NCBI GenBank assembly: GCA_033060915.1
Contig: CM065397.1
Location: 34,334,501 to 34,398,500 of the forward strand
DNA: 64,000 nt
Direction of reading: 5' to 3'
DNA from: Euryodendron excelsum
Taxonomy: Eukaryota; Streptophyta; Magnoliopsida; Ericales; Pentaphylacaceae
Made by a program: the position numbers and the translations under genes. Under the pieces are notes generated by a model. That model was not told the DNA's origin, made no database searches, and was given only the letters and a program-made list of their open reading frames with translations. The stretch's first letter is position 1. The number at the start of each line of letters is the position of its first letter. This document shows positions 12,879-23,175 of this stretch, one piece after another.

Positions 12879-13520
12879 ACCTTGTTCAAGTTTCCTATTT
12901 CCACAACCTTTTTCAAAGCTCCAATTCTCTTTTTCAAAATCTCTCTTCAAATTCTTCTCATGCGCTTGCATATCATGCATCACATCATCCTTAAGGTGAT
13001 GGCTTAAACTTGTTTATGAAATTCATTTCAAAGTGGATATAATTGGATATCGGATAATAGAAGATTCTAAATGAGTGAACCTACGGTGAAAAGACATGTA
13101 GGTACTGCAAGAGCAAGATAAAATGATAGCTTAATGCATCTTCCCTATATGTAACCAACCTTTGAACCTAGAATCACTGTTTTTGAGAGACCAAAACTAG
13201 AGTCATTTTTCAAAAAGGGCTTAAATCTTTCCGAAGGTTGCCAACCAAACTGTTTTTTCCAAAACCCTCTCTTGAGGAAGTTTTTCAAGACCTTTGTCAA
13301 AAACCCTTAGTTTAGTCTTCAGACTTTCCTTAGTTTAGGTGACCTAACTCACCTTAACCAAGTTAGTTGGTAACTCCAAATCTTTTCTAAAAGCCCTTAG
13401 TCAAATCAATTTCTAATTCAAACCTAGTCGCACTTGTCCTTCTAGGAGGATGAGTTCTAATGATAGAGTACTGTGTTTTTCTTATTTGTTTTCTCGTGTG
13501 TGAAAAATTGGGGTGCAACA
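12879..13520 (+). mobile_element. L: 3' end fragment of a plus-orientation LTR
   Basis: It starts within the CAAGTTTCCTATTTCCAC block and continues through ACATGTAGGTACTGC, GGTGACCTAACTCACC and AGGAGGATGAGTTC to the terminus TTGGGGTGCAACA at 13520. The 5' part is absent. It is the other side of an inverted junction with the B1 LTR, probably made by insertion plus deletion. Confidence 0.78.
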
Positions 13521-13553
13521 TGGGAGGGGTAATCGAAGGCCATTTTGCATACC
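13521..13553. other. Short flank between L and the chromovirus LTR
   Basis: 33 bases unlike the LTR family. They may be the original insertion substrate of the chromovirus or a remnant of older sequence. Nothing recognisable. Confidence 0.35.
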
Positions 13554-15449
13554 TTTCACGACCCACTTCATTCTCTCTATGTCGGGACAAGGGGGTTTAA
13601 GGGGTTATGGGGTTAAAGATAAACAATATTTCATTAGCATAGATCTTAACACAATATGAAAAGTCATGTTTATTATTACAGCACGAAAGAAAGCTAATGG
13701 AATTTCTGTTTTTAAGTCTCATTACAATAACAGTCCAAAGAGACTAATTAACTCATATTCTCCCAAAGAGACAAGATAGTAGTGAGACCCGTTTCCATAT
13801 TCATTTCCTTGGAAATCCTGTTGATGCCTCACCTCCTAAAAAATGTCCCATAAGATAGGAGTGAGCTATGAAGCCTAGTAGGAATTCCATGATTTTCACA
13901 ATGCATAAGTTTAAAATGCAGTGTAGTAAAAGAATGATATCACATGCATATGTCCTTTATAGTTTCTTTTTATCAATACTAGGATCCTCTAGGTATGTCC
14001 TGCGCAGACCAATTCAAGCTAATGGATTCACCTATGATACTCCTCCTTCATTAAGACATTGAATCCCATTCAAGATCATCTAGCCTGTATCAAGTCCAGT
14101 GAAAGCTGACTTGTGGCAGCCCCGTTTACCAGTTGGTCAGGTTCATCCATGATATAAACTTGGGGTCTTTTCACATTCCAGTTACTCTTTCCTTATTCCT
14201 CTCCAATGATGCAAGCGATCTCATAATGCAACTTTAAAGTCATTATAGCAAGAAATATATCGATAAAGCAGTTAACAAAATATTTAATAGAACAAAAATG
14301 AGCATGTATCTTAGAGAATGCATAGTTTCCTACACTGATGATATTTCCAGATCAAGTTATCTCTGATTCACATATGATCTGTTAGACAAAGAGCTGGTAG
14401 TTAGCCTTCTTGTTTAGTTATCGATAATTACGACAATTGCCCTTTTTCTCAATGTTCAAGGGTTACAATCTTACAATAAATTTAGCAGTATTAAGTAAAG
14501 GAAACAATCAAAATACAGTGGGCATTTTGGTGGGGTTAGTCCTTAGAATCCTTCTCGTCTCCCGTCAGGGACGAAATTGCCCGATGTTGGAACCAAAGGG
14601 GATTATCTAAAATTTATATCGGGAGGTCCAATCACACTTACTCTCCCATTTCTGGGTTCCTCATATTTTTAGAGGTGTCTCAATAAAATTTCAGATTATT
14701 CCTATTATTACTGTAATTTCTATGATTTTCCATGTTAAAGCAATGATTTTAATCCACAAAAAATCATAGAAACATAAAAAAATTCCAAAAATTACAAGAA
14801 GTCGTAATTTGGTGTCACCAACACACCATAAAAATTTAAGGTCAAGAGCGTGTGGGACACACCCATATGTGCCACCGCCTACACGTGTGGAAGGAAGGTA
14901 GTGCCTTCATCTTCTTCCTCATGGGATGGGAGTTTCTCTTGCCGATTACCATTGATCCATGGTCCTCCTAGCCATGTATGCGTGTCCCAGATATAGGTAA
15001 GGACCTGGGCCACACACTCATGGTGGAACCCTAGGGTTCCAGACCTACAACTGGGTTTTTGACCTTTTCCCGTGGTTTTCTGGAGAAGTGTTCTTCATGA
15101 AACTTGTTCCTGACGTCGAGATAAAGAAGACTTAACTGGTCTCATCGGCAATGGTTGCCGGTGGCCAGAGTAACGTGCTTTTGCATTTTTCTTGCGATGC
15201 TCGGGTTTTCAAGGCCATTCTGGGGCATCTAAAGAGGTGTGAGGCCTCCCTAGGACACCTTGGAGGTCTAGGAGGAGCCTCGGGCCCTGGCTCGATCAGT
15301 TTTGCCCAACCAGCCATGAAATGCTCTATTTCTTCTCTCTGGTTTAACTGGTGTTACAACGGGAATGGGATTGGGGTTCTAGTGGGTTTGGGACGGTGAA
15401 GGGTAAAGGAAAAGGTCCCGACCTTACTTCGACTGGTTCCTTTCTCTTT

Positions 15450-15625
15450 CTCTCTCCCTGACTTCCTCTTCCCTGTTCTCTCTCCCTGACTTCCTCTTCC
15501 CTGTTCTCTCTCTCTTTCTACAACTCTCTCTCTTGCTATATATTCTCTCTCTGTAATTCAAACTACGCCAGGGGAAGGGGTGTGGAGGCCTAGCTTATAT
15601 ATAGAGAGAGAGAGAGAGTGAGTGG
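15450..15625. repeat. CT/GA microsatellite with duplicated CCCTGACTTCCTCTTCC unit
   Basis: CTCTCTCCCTGACTTCC and the following CTCTTCCCTGTT occur twice in tandem, followed by (TC)n and, after a TATATATAG, a (GA)n run. Simple sequence; it might form part of a promoter or 5' UTR of whatever this region once was. Confidence 0.6.
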
Positions 15626-15813
15626 GTGCAATCAAGGGCGGGTCGGGTGGTCTTGGTCAGTTGCATGGGCACCTTCTCTCAGTTTCCTTCATCTCTCTCT
15701 GTATCTCTATTCATCTAACTTTTTGGCCAGCCACTAGGAGTTTGCATGGGCACTCTACCCAGCAGCTGCGGGTTAAGGGTGTGGTGGTGTAGGATTTTGA
15801 GCCTTGGTTGGTG

Positions 15814-15818
15814 CATGG
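15814..15818. repeat. Target-site duplication CATGG of solo LTR H (left copy)
   Basis: CATGG precedes TGTAAGCACCCC at 15819 and recurs at 45442-45446, directly after the terminus GGGCGCGACA. The perfect match over about 30 kb shows that both outer parts belong to one LTR insertion. Confidence 0.88.
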
Positions 15819-16941
15819 TGTAAGCACCCCATTTTTGACCGCTTGGCAGTCTACACTCCGTCCAAACTTGTTTTCAAGACATTGTAGGCATATTCCTATC
15901 GAAACCAATTCTCTAGGTCCAAATCTTGTCTATCCATCGCTTCGCGGGCCTGTCAGGCCCAAATAGAGGCAAAATGACCAAAATGCCCTTAGGGGCATTG
16001 TCCTTTCCTTTCCCTTTCCAATCCCTCTCTCGAGACAGTTTATTCCTCGAGACGGTTCCAATCTAGGCACGTCTCTTCAGAGACAGTAAGACCCCTTTCC
16101 AATCCCTCTCTTGAGACAGTTTATTCCTTGAGACGGTTCCAATCCAGGCATGTCTCCTCGGAGACGGTAAGACCCCTTTCTAATCCCTCTCTCGAGACAG
16201 TTTATTCCTCGAGACGGTTCCAACCCAGGCACGTCTCTTCGGAGACGGTAAGACCCCTTTCCAATCCCTCTCTCGAGACAGTTTATTCCTCGAGATGGTT
16301 CTAATCCAGGCGCGTCTCTTCGGAGACAGTAAGACCCCTTTCTAATCCCACTCTCGAGATAGTTTATTCCTCGAGACGGTTCCAATTCAGGCACGCCTCT
16401 TCGGAGACGATAAGTCCCCTTTCCAATCCCTCTCTCGAGACAGTTTATTCCTCGAGACGGTCCAAGTAGCGAAACTACTCACAAAACCGTTAGAGTAGCG
16501 GAAATACTCACAAAACCGTTAGAGTAGCGGAAATACTCACAAATAGGTCGATATAGGGAATTGGCAACAAATCCCTGTGTCACGACGACCGCCGTTAGAG
16601 TGGCGGAAACACTCAAAACCCAGGTCAACACCAGTGTCTGTTAGCCCACTTCGGTGAAAAATGACCAAGCTGTCCTTTGGACCTTTTCCGAGACTTTCCG
16701 GTCAAGATGACCGTTTTGCCCCTAGGCATCCGAATGCCCCGGGAACCACACCGGCTCTAGGTATCAAACCGGTAACCCTCTGAGATTACTTTTTGTAGTA
16801 TTCTCAGCCTTTCCTTTATCTTTCCGAATCATTCCGAGTCAGTTCCGGCCAACCCGGTACAAAATGACTGTTTTGCCCTTGGTGGGCCGGTTTCCTTTTC
16901 TGACCACACCGGCTCTGGGTATCAAACCGGTAACCTCCCGC
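15819..16941 (+). mobile_element. H, left part: solo LTR interrupted by element E
   Basis: It begins TGTAAGCACCCC and carries about 5.4 units of the 81-bp array, a 29-bp triplet repeat (AGAGTAGCGGAAATACTCAC type, about 16465-16550) and the start of the 158-bp array. It stops within GGTAACCTCCCGC, where E is inserted, and resumes at 42059 with GAATGCTTCTTATAGTATTC. Total H without E is about 4.5 kb. Confidence 0.88.
16025..16465 (+). repeat. 81-bp tandem array, about 5.4 units (LTR H)
   Basis: Repeating landmarks are CCTCTCTCGAGACAG, TTTATTCCTCGAGACGG and CGTCTCTTCGGAGACGG. CGTCTCTTCGGAGACG is a stem with a short loop, and CTCGAG palindromes bracket TTTATTC. 81 bp is 27 codons, so several frames stay open across the array without being genes. 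Confidence 0.88.
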
Positions 16942-19900
16942 TGTCGTGCCCAGATTTTTCACACTCGAGGAATACTCACACAAGCGAAAAAAATGTTGTA
17001 CTCTCTCGTTAGAACCCACTCTCCTAGAAGAATGAGTGCGACTAGGTTTGAATTGAAAAATTGATTTGAATAAAGGGCTTTTGAAAAAGATTCGAAGTCG
17101 CCACCTAACTTGATTAAAGTGAGTTAGGTCACCTAAAAACTAAGAATAATCCGAAGACTACACTTAGGGTTTTTGGAAAACGATTTGAAAATATCTCCTC
17201 AAGAGAGGATTTTTAAGGAAAACAGGTTGTTTGGCAACCTTTGGAAAACATTTAGCCCTTTTTGCAAAATAACTCCTTTTTGGTCTTTGAAAACAATGAT
17301 CTAAGTTCGGAGGTTGGTTACGTGTAGGGAAGACGCACTAAGCTATCACCCTACCCCGCCCTTTCGGTACCTACATGTCAATCTACCCTAGATTCACCTA
17401 TGAGAGTCTTTAACCAACGAATGTTCAACCCTATTCACTTTAGAAAAACAATGTTTGAAAACTAACATGATGCGTGATATGCAAGTGCAAAAGAAGAGAA
17501 TTGAAAAAATAGATTTGGAAAGAGATTGATTTGAAATTGATTTGTTTTGAAAATAGATTTGAAGAGATGGAATTGAAATTGGAAAGTTTGAAAATTTGAA
17601 AATAGAAATTTGAAAATAGAAATTTGAAAATTGAAATTTTGAAATTGAAATTTTGAAAATAGATTGGAATTTGAGATTTGGAAAGATTTTGGAAACCGCA
17701 CCCATGAGGGTGGAATTGAAAGTTTGAAAAGTATTGTGACCGCACCAATGAAGGTTGCCTACGTATTCCTTTGCGGGAATCAGGTCAGTCGTAGTTCAGA
17801 CCGGAGTCCGATTGAAAAGAGATTGATTTGAAGAGAGAGATTGGATTGGAAGAAAGAGGTTGAATTGAAAATTGGATTTGATTTGAGATTAGAAGAGGAG
17901 ATTGGAAATTGAAATTGAGAATACTGGACTTGCTTTGAAAAAATAGATTTGGACTTGTTTTGGAAAGAGAAAGTTTAAGAAACCTAGACTTAAGAAAGAT
18001 GAGACTTAGGAAAGACTTGAGATTAAGAAAGATTGGATTGGAATGTTGGATTTGGAAAGATCTTGGAAGATTTGAAAACTTGGAATTTAGGAAAGATTTG
18101 GATTAGGAAAGTTTCGAATTAGGAAAGTGTCATTTTTAGAAAGTTTCGAAATTAGGAAAGTTTTGAATTAGGAAAGTTCGAAACTTAAGAAAGTTTCAAC
18201 TTAGGAAAGTCTTGAAAATTGGAATGTTTTGAAATAGGAAAGTTTTGAAAATTGAAAAGTTTCGTTTTAAGAAAGGTTTTGAAATAGGACAGTATTGAGG
18301 TTTAGGAAACTTTTCACTTTAGGAAAGTTTTGAAATGGAAAAGTATTGAATTTAGAAATGTTTTGAATTAAGAAAAGTTTAGTTTGAGAAAGGTATAGAA
18401 TTTGGAAAGTTTCAAATTAAGAAAGTTTTGAATTTGGAAAGGGGAAGTTTTGAATTTGGAAAGTTTCGAAAACAAGGAACTTTTGAAAATAAGAAAGTTT
18501 CGTTTTGGGAAAGGTTTGAAAAAGGAAAGTTTTCAGTTTAGGAAATGTTTGAATTAAGAAAGTTTTGAGTTTAAAGAAGTCTTAGATTTGGAAAGATGTT
18601 GAAGTTTTGGAAAGTTTAGAATTTAGAAAGCTTTTAGGTTTAGAAAGATTTAACTTAAGAAGGTTTCAAATTTAGAAAGTTTTGAATTTGGAAAGATTTG
18701 AAATTTAGAAAGTTTAAGATTTAGAAAGTTTTAGAGCTTTAGAAAATCTTGAGATTAGGAAAGGTTTGAGTTTAGGAAAGATTTGAAAGCTTGGATTTGA
18801 AAAAGATTTTGAAAAGGGGTAGAATTAGGAAAGGATTGAATTAGGAAAGATTTGAAAGTTGAGTTTTAAAACTTAGGAAAGATTTTTATGTTCAAGTTTT
18901 GGAAACTTAAGATTTAGGAGAGTAGAAGTTTAGGAAGGATTTGAATTAGGAAAGAGTTGGATTTTGAAATTCAAGGAAAGGTTTAAAGTTTGGGTTTAGG
19001 AAACTTATGGTTTAGGAAGGAATTGAATTAGGAAAGGTTTGGATTAGGAAGGGATTGGATTTGGTTTCTAAAAGAAAAAGGTTGGATTTTATTTCCAAAA
19101 ATGGAGGATGGGATCTAGTTTCCTAAACAGGGAGATGGGATTTGGCGAGGATTTGGAAAAGGAGGTTCTAGAAACCCTAGATTTGAAAGTGTAGAATCTT
19201 AACGTAGAAAAGAGGTTTTGGAAACATGTATAGTTTGGATGTGAAAACAAGAGGTTTTGGAAACCTAGGTTTCGGGCAAAGTTTGAAAATCATGTTTTCG
19301 GAAAAAAGATTAGGGTTTCCTAATTATGGGCTTTAAGGCTTGACTTGGGCTCTAAGAAAAGAGTTTTTGGAAAGTGCTTTTTTAGAAACGAAGGTTTTCT
19401 AGAAGGGAAATCCTAGGGAGGAGTTTTTGGAAAGTGAATTTGAAAAGAGAGTTTTTGGAAAGATTTTTGGAAAGGAGTTTTTGAAAATTGTGTTTTTAGA
19501 AACGAAAATTTTAGAAGGAAAATCCTAGAGAGGAAATTTCTTGAAGGAAGATTTTAGAAAGAGAGTTTTTTAGAAAGGTTTTTGGAGAGAGTTTTTAGGA
19601 AGGTGAATCTAGGAAGTGTTTTTAGAAAGAGATTTTAAAGAGAAGGAGTTTTGGAAAGGAGTTGAAAAAGGAAATTTTGAAAAATAGATTTTGGAAGGGA
19701 GTTTTTGAAAACAATTTTGGAGAGGAGAGTTTTTGGAAAGTATAAAAACATCCCACTTTCCTAAAGCGATTCTGGCCATAAGAGGGCTAGAACCACTCTA
19801 AGAAAGTGGTTTTGAAAACAGCAAGATTTGAAAATATGGACCGAAAAGGTCACTTTTAATGTAACACTTTCCTAGAGCAACCCTAGCCATGGAAAGGCTA

Positions 19901-20626
19901 GAATCACCCTAGAATTGTGGTTTTGAAAATAAGTTTTTGAAAAAGAGATTTTGATGCAATTTTGAAAACAAGTTTGAAAACGTTTTGAAAAACAACTTTG
20001 AAAGTGGTTTTTGGAAGATGTAAGACTATGATATGCACAATGCAATTTGGGGTCGTGAACATACAAGGCTAAGGCTTCACCACATAATCAAGGGGGCCGG
20101 ACCCACGTGGTCTTTGGTTAGACTAGAAGAAAGCCCCGACATGGTGACTCTCCAACAGTCTAATCCTACACATGGACCAGGAATCGCCTTATTTCAAGCA
20201 TGCAAAGAAAGGGGGGGAAAAAGATGGGGGATTAAAATAGAGAAAACCCAAGTGGGTTAGGAGAGAGAAGAGAGAGGGGGGAAGTGCGAAAATCTAAATA
20301 GAAAACATACCATATATCTTATTTATTTTGCGTGCCTTGCTTGTCTTCAATTTTCGGTCTTCGTCTTGATCTTCTTCTTCAACCTTCAAGGGTTGTCTTC
20401 AAACTTTAGATGACAGCTCTTCAAGTCTTCAAAGGATGGTTGAAGACTAGTGTATGAGTGTATGGGGGAGTGTATAAGTGTATAGGAGGCTAGGGTTTGT
20501 GTAGGGTGGCTAGGGTTTGGAAAACCTAGGGAGGTTAAGGTTTAGGAGATGCTCGAGCTCTGTATATTGAAATATAAGATTTTTAGGTTAAGTTTGCAGA
20601 CCCTCTTCACATTGAATGAGGCTCTG

Positions 20627-20634
20627 TATTTATA
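20627..20634 (-). promoter_or_regulatory. LTR TATA box (E 3' LTR)
   Basis: TATAAATA on the minus strand in the same CAGAGCC context as the other LTRs, about 15 bases from the nearest GGCGCC hairpin. Confidence 0.78.
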
Positions 20635-20648
20635 GAAGTTGGACAAAC

Positions 20649-20756
20649 CTGGCGCCTGTTGCAGTGGCGCCAGGGTAAAATTTCTCTTGGCGCCACTAGG
20701 AGTGGCGCCAGGCCAATTCTTGGCTTGGCACCACTACTAGTGGTGCCAGCCAGTTA
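20649..20756. repeat. Triple GGCGCC hairpin block (E 3' LTR)
   Basis: Three modules: GGCGCCTGTTGCAGTGGCGCC, then GGCGCCACTAGGAGTGGCGCC with nine-base perfect arms and a three-base loop, then GGCACCACTACTAGTGGTGCC. They lie directly upstream of the TATA box in LTR orientation. Confidence 0.82.
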
Positions 20757-20989
20757 GGAAACTTCATAAGTCGGCAAACAACGTATCTTTGACTAGATTT
20801 GGGCGCCTGTACTAGTGATTACCATGTAATTTTTAGCCTGGCTTCACTAGGAGTGACTCCGGAAAGTCCGGGAATGATTTGAAGGAGCTGGGAATGACCC
20901 GGAAGGCCAGAAAGGAGCAAGAACACTTAAAATAGTGTCCTGGAGGTATTTGACTTGAAATGAAGATAAGTTGGGTCGGAAAGGTTGAC

Positions 20990-21535
20990 CGGACCTTTAG
21001 GGGCAAAACGGTCAATCGGACCGAAAAACTGCCGGGACAGACTCGGACTGTCCCAGAAGAAGACTTGGGATCTGGAAACATTATTCAGAATGTTCCCAGA
21101 GGTTGCCAGTTTGATTTCTAGGGCCGGCGTAGTCGGAAAAGGAAACTGGCCCACCAGGGGCAAAACGATCATTTTGCACCGGGTTGGCGAAAACTGACTC
21201 GGAATGATCCGGAAAGGTAAAAAGAGGTTGAGAACACTATAAAAAGTAGTCTCAGAAGGTTACCGGTTTGATACCCAGAGTCGGTGTGGTAAAAAAAGGA
21301 GACCGGCCCACCAGGGGCAAAACGGTCATTTTGTACCGGGTTGGCCGGAACTGACTCGGAATGATCCAAAAAGATAAAGAAAGGTTGAGAGTACTATAAA
21401 AAGCAATCTTAGAGGGTTACCGGTTTGATACCCAGAGCCGGTGTGGTTCCCGGGGCATTCGAACGCCTAGGGGCAAAATGGTCATCTTGACCGGAAAGTC
21501 TCAAAAAAGGTCCTAAGGGTAGTTTAGTCATTTTT
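20990..21535 (-). repeat. About 158-bp tandem array (E 3' LTR)
   Basis: Units are marked by CCGGTTTGATACCCAGAG (21121 variant, 21262, 21421), GGGGCAAAACGGTCATTTTG and ACTATAAAAAGTA. About 3.4 units. The TATA-like ACTATAAAAAG recurs in each full unit. Confidence 0.78.
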
Positions 21536-21662
21536 CACCGAAGCGGGCTAACAGACACTAGTGTTGACGGCGGTCGTCATGACACAGGGATTTGTTGCCA
21601 ATTTCCTATATCGACCTATTTGTGAGTATTTCCGCTACTCTAACGGTTTTGTGAGTAGTTTC

Positions 21663-22530
21663 GCTACTCGGACCCTCTCGAGGAATAAATTGTCTCGAGA
21701 AAGGGATTGGAAAGGGGTGTTACCATCTCCGAGGAGACGTGCCTGGGTTGGAACCGTCTCAAGGAATAAACTGTCTCGAGAGAGGGATTGGAAAGGGGTC
21801 TTACCGTCTTCGAAAAGACGTGCCTGGATTGGAACCGTCTCGAGGAATAACTGTCTCGAGAGAGGGATTGGAAATGGGTCTTACCGTCTCCGAGGAGACG
21901 TGCCTGGATTGGAACCGTCTCGAGGAATAAACTGTCTCGAGAGTGGGATTGGAAAGGGGTCTTACCGTGTCCAAGGAGACGCACCTGGATTGGAACCGTC
22001 TCGAGGAATAAACTGTCTCGAGAGTGGGATTGGAAAGGGGTCTTACCGTCTCCGAGGAGACACGCCTGGATTGGAACCGTCTCGAGGAATAAACTGTCTC
22101 GAGAGTGGGATTGGAAAGGGGTCTTACTGTCTCCGAGGAGACGCGCCTGGATTGGAACCGTCTCGAGGAATAAACTGTCTCGAGAGAGGGATTGGAAAGG
22201 GGTCTTACCGTCTCCGAGGAGACGCGCCTGGATTGGAACGGTCTCGAGGAATAAACTGTCTTGAGAGTGGGATTGGAAGGGGTCTTACCGTCTCCGAGGA
22301 GACGCGCCTGGATTGGAACCGTCTCGAGGAATAAACTGTCTCGAGAGAGGGATTGGAAAGGGGTCTTACCGTCTCCGAGGAGACGCGCTTGGATTGGAAC
22401 GGTCTCGAGGAATAAACTATCTTGAGAGAGGGATTGGAAAGGGGTCTTACCGTCTCCGAAGAGACGTGCCTGGATTGGAACCGTCTCGAGGAATAAATTG
22501 TCTCGAGAGTGGGATTGGAAAGGAGAGGAC
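21663..22530 (-). repeat. 81-bp tandem array, about 10.7 units (E 3' LTR)
   Basis: Largest array of this type in the window. Landmarks on + are CCGTCTCGAGGAATAAACTG, TCTCGAGAGTGGGATTGG and CCGTCTCCGAGGAGACGCG. The hairpin CGTCTCC-GA-GGAGACG is repeated in most units. Long open frames on both strands here are a by-product of a period divisible by three. Confidence 0.9.
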
Positions 22531-22711
22531 AATGCCCCTAAGGGCATTTTGGTCATTTTGCCTCTATTTGGGCCTGACAGGCCCGCGAAGCGATGGAAAG
22601 ACGGAATTTGGACCTAGAGAAATGGTTTCGACAGGAATATGCTCACAATGACTTGAAAACAAGTCTGGACGGAATGTAGACTGCCGAGCGGTCAAAAATG
22701 GGGTGCTTACA

Positions 22712-22728
22712 ACTGCCCCTCTTTTTCT
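22712..22728 (-). other. Polypurine tract of element E
   Basis: On the minus strand AGAAAAAGAGGGGCAGT lies directly before the 3' LTR start at 22711. F has AGAAAAAGAGGGGCAGC in the same position. This fits plus-strand DNA priming and confirms that 16942-22711 is the 3' LTR. Confidence 0.85.
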
Positions 22729-22910
22729 GTCTTTGCTTGTCAAAGATAGAAAATGATAAGAGTAAGAGTCCCATGTTGACCACGAGGCAGTCGGAGGGAC
22801 AGACACTGGAAATCTTTTGACAACGGGGGTCGAAAACGGATAATGGGCCAAAAAGGCCTTTGAAAACGAGTTTTGGCAAGAAAAAGAGCAAAACTGCCCA
22901 TAATTTATAA

Positions 22911-22976
22911 CTGGCGCCACTAGTAGTCGCGCCTTTGACAGAAATGAACTGGCGCCTCTGCTAGTGGCGCCAGGCT
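22911..22976. repeat. GGCGCC hairpin block upstream of the antisense PMD gene
   Basis: GGCGCCACTAGTAGTCGCGCC (one arm mutated) and GGCGCCTCTGCTAGTGGCGCC lie about 200 bases upstream of the predicted exon-1 donor of the antisense gene. They closely match the hairpins before the LTR TATA boxes. TTTATAA at about 22902-22908 lies next to them and might be a weak TATA. A shared regulatory role is inferred. Confidence 0.7.
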
Positions 22977-23175
22977 TAAAGTTAAAACCAAAAAATTTCT
23001 GGTTCGAACAGCCGCGGCACTTTGGAGGGTTTTTGCAAATTCGTGAGGCATTGCGAGGAATCCATCTTGGAGATTGAAAGAGCACTTCTTGGGGACCACG
23101 GGTGATTGCTGGAGGGAGTCCACGTCGCCGGAAAAGTCGCAGGAAGAGAAGACTTTGCCGGAGAACTTCCAAAAG

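Larger units (their letters stand above)
13554..15818 (-). mobile_element. Probable chromovirus 3' LTR, distal part (interrupted by H)
   Basis: Once H and one CATGG copy are removed, this joins 45447-46422 to give about 3.2 kb, a plausible Tekay-like LTR length. The proposed LTR end reads GTGGGTCGTGAAA on the minus strand, near the expected GTCGTTACA type (compare C1). The stretch is otherwise of unclear content: CT-rich microsatellite and a direct duplication of a roughly 30-bp unit at about 15450-15510, TATATATAG plus (GA)n at 15593-15620, and GCCAGCCACTAGG at 15725, echoed at 45527, 45700 and 45853. The exact end and assignment are inferred. Confidence 0.45.
16942..22711 (-). mobile_element. 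3' LTR of element E (5.77 kb)
   Basis: Read on the minus strand it starts TGTAAGCACCCC at 22711, next to a polypurine tract, and ends GGGCACGACA at 16942. Order: 81-bp array, 158-bp array, GGCGCC hairpins, TATAAATA, splice-donor-like site near 20310, purine-rich (on +) GGAAAG repeats, conserved 3' block. It is very similar to the 5' LTR at 31397-35098 and 40149-42053, but has about 11 instead of about 9 units of the 81-bp array. Confidence 0.9.

Noticed and set aside
13868..15399. Short frames at 13868-14062 and 15151-15399 as host genes
   Set aside because: They lie within the probable chromovirus LTR, are short and show no motif; splice signals or homology were not seen.
20649..20756. GGCGCC palindromes as MITE or foldback transposons
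   Set aside because: They recur at a fixed place in each LTR with no target duplications, so they are an LTR module.
16025..22530. Regularly spaced repeats that look like a CRISPR array
   Set aside because: Units are fully repeated without unique spacers, lie in LTRs and are in a plant genome with no cas genes.
21561..22556. Long open frames on both strands (also 16077-16394, 39611-40049, 41066-41995)
   Set aside because: They are translations of the 81-bp tandem array, whose period is a multiple of three; extent follows unit number, and no start context or homology is seen.
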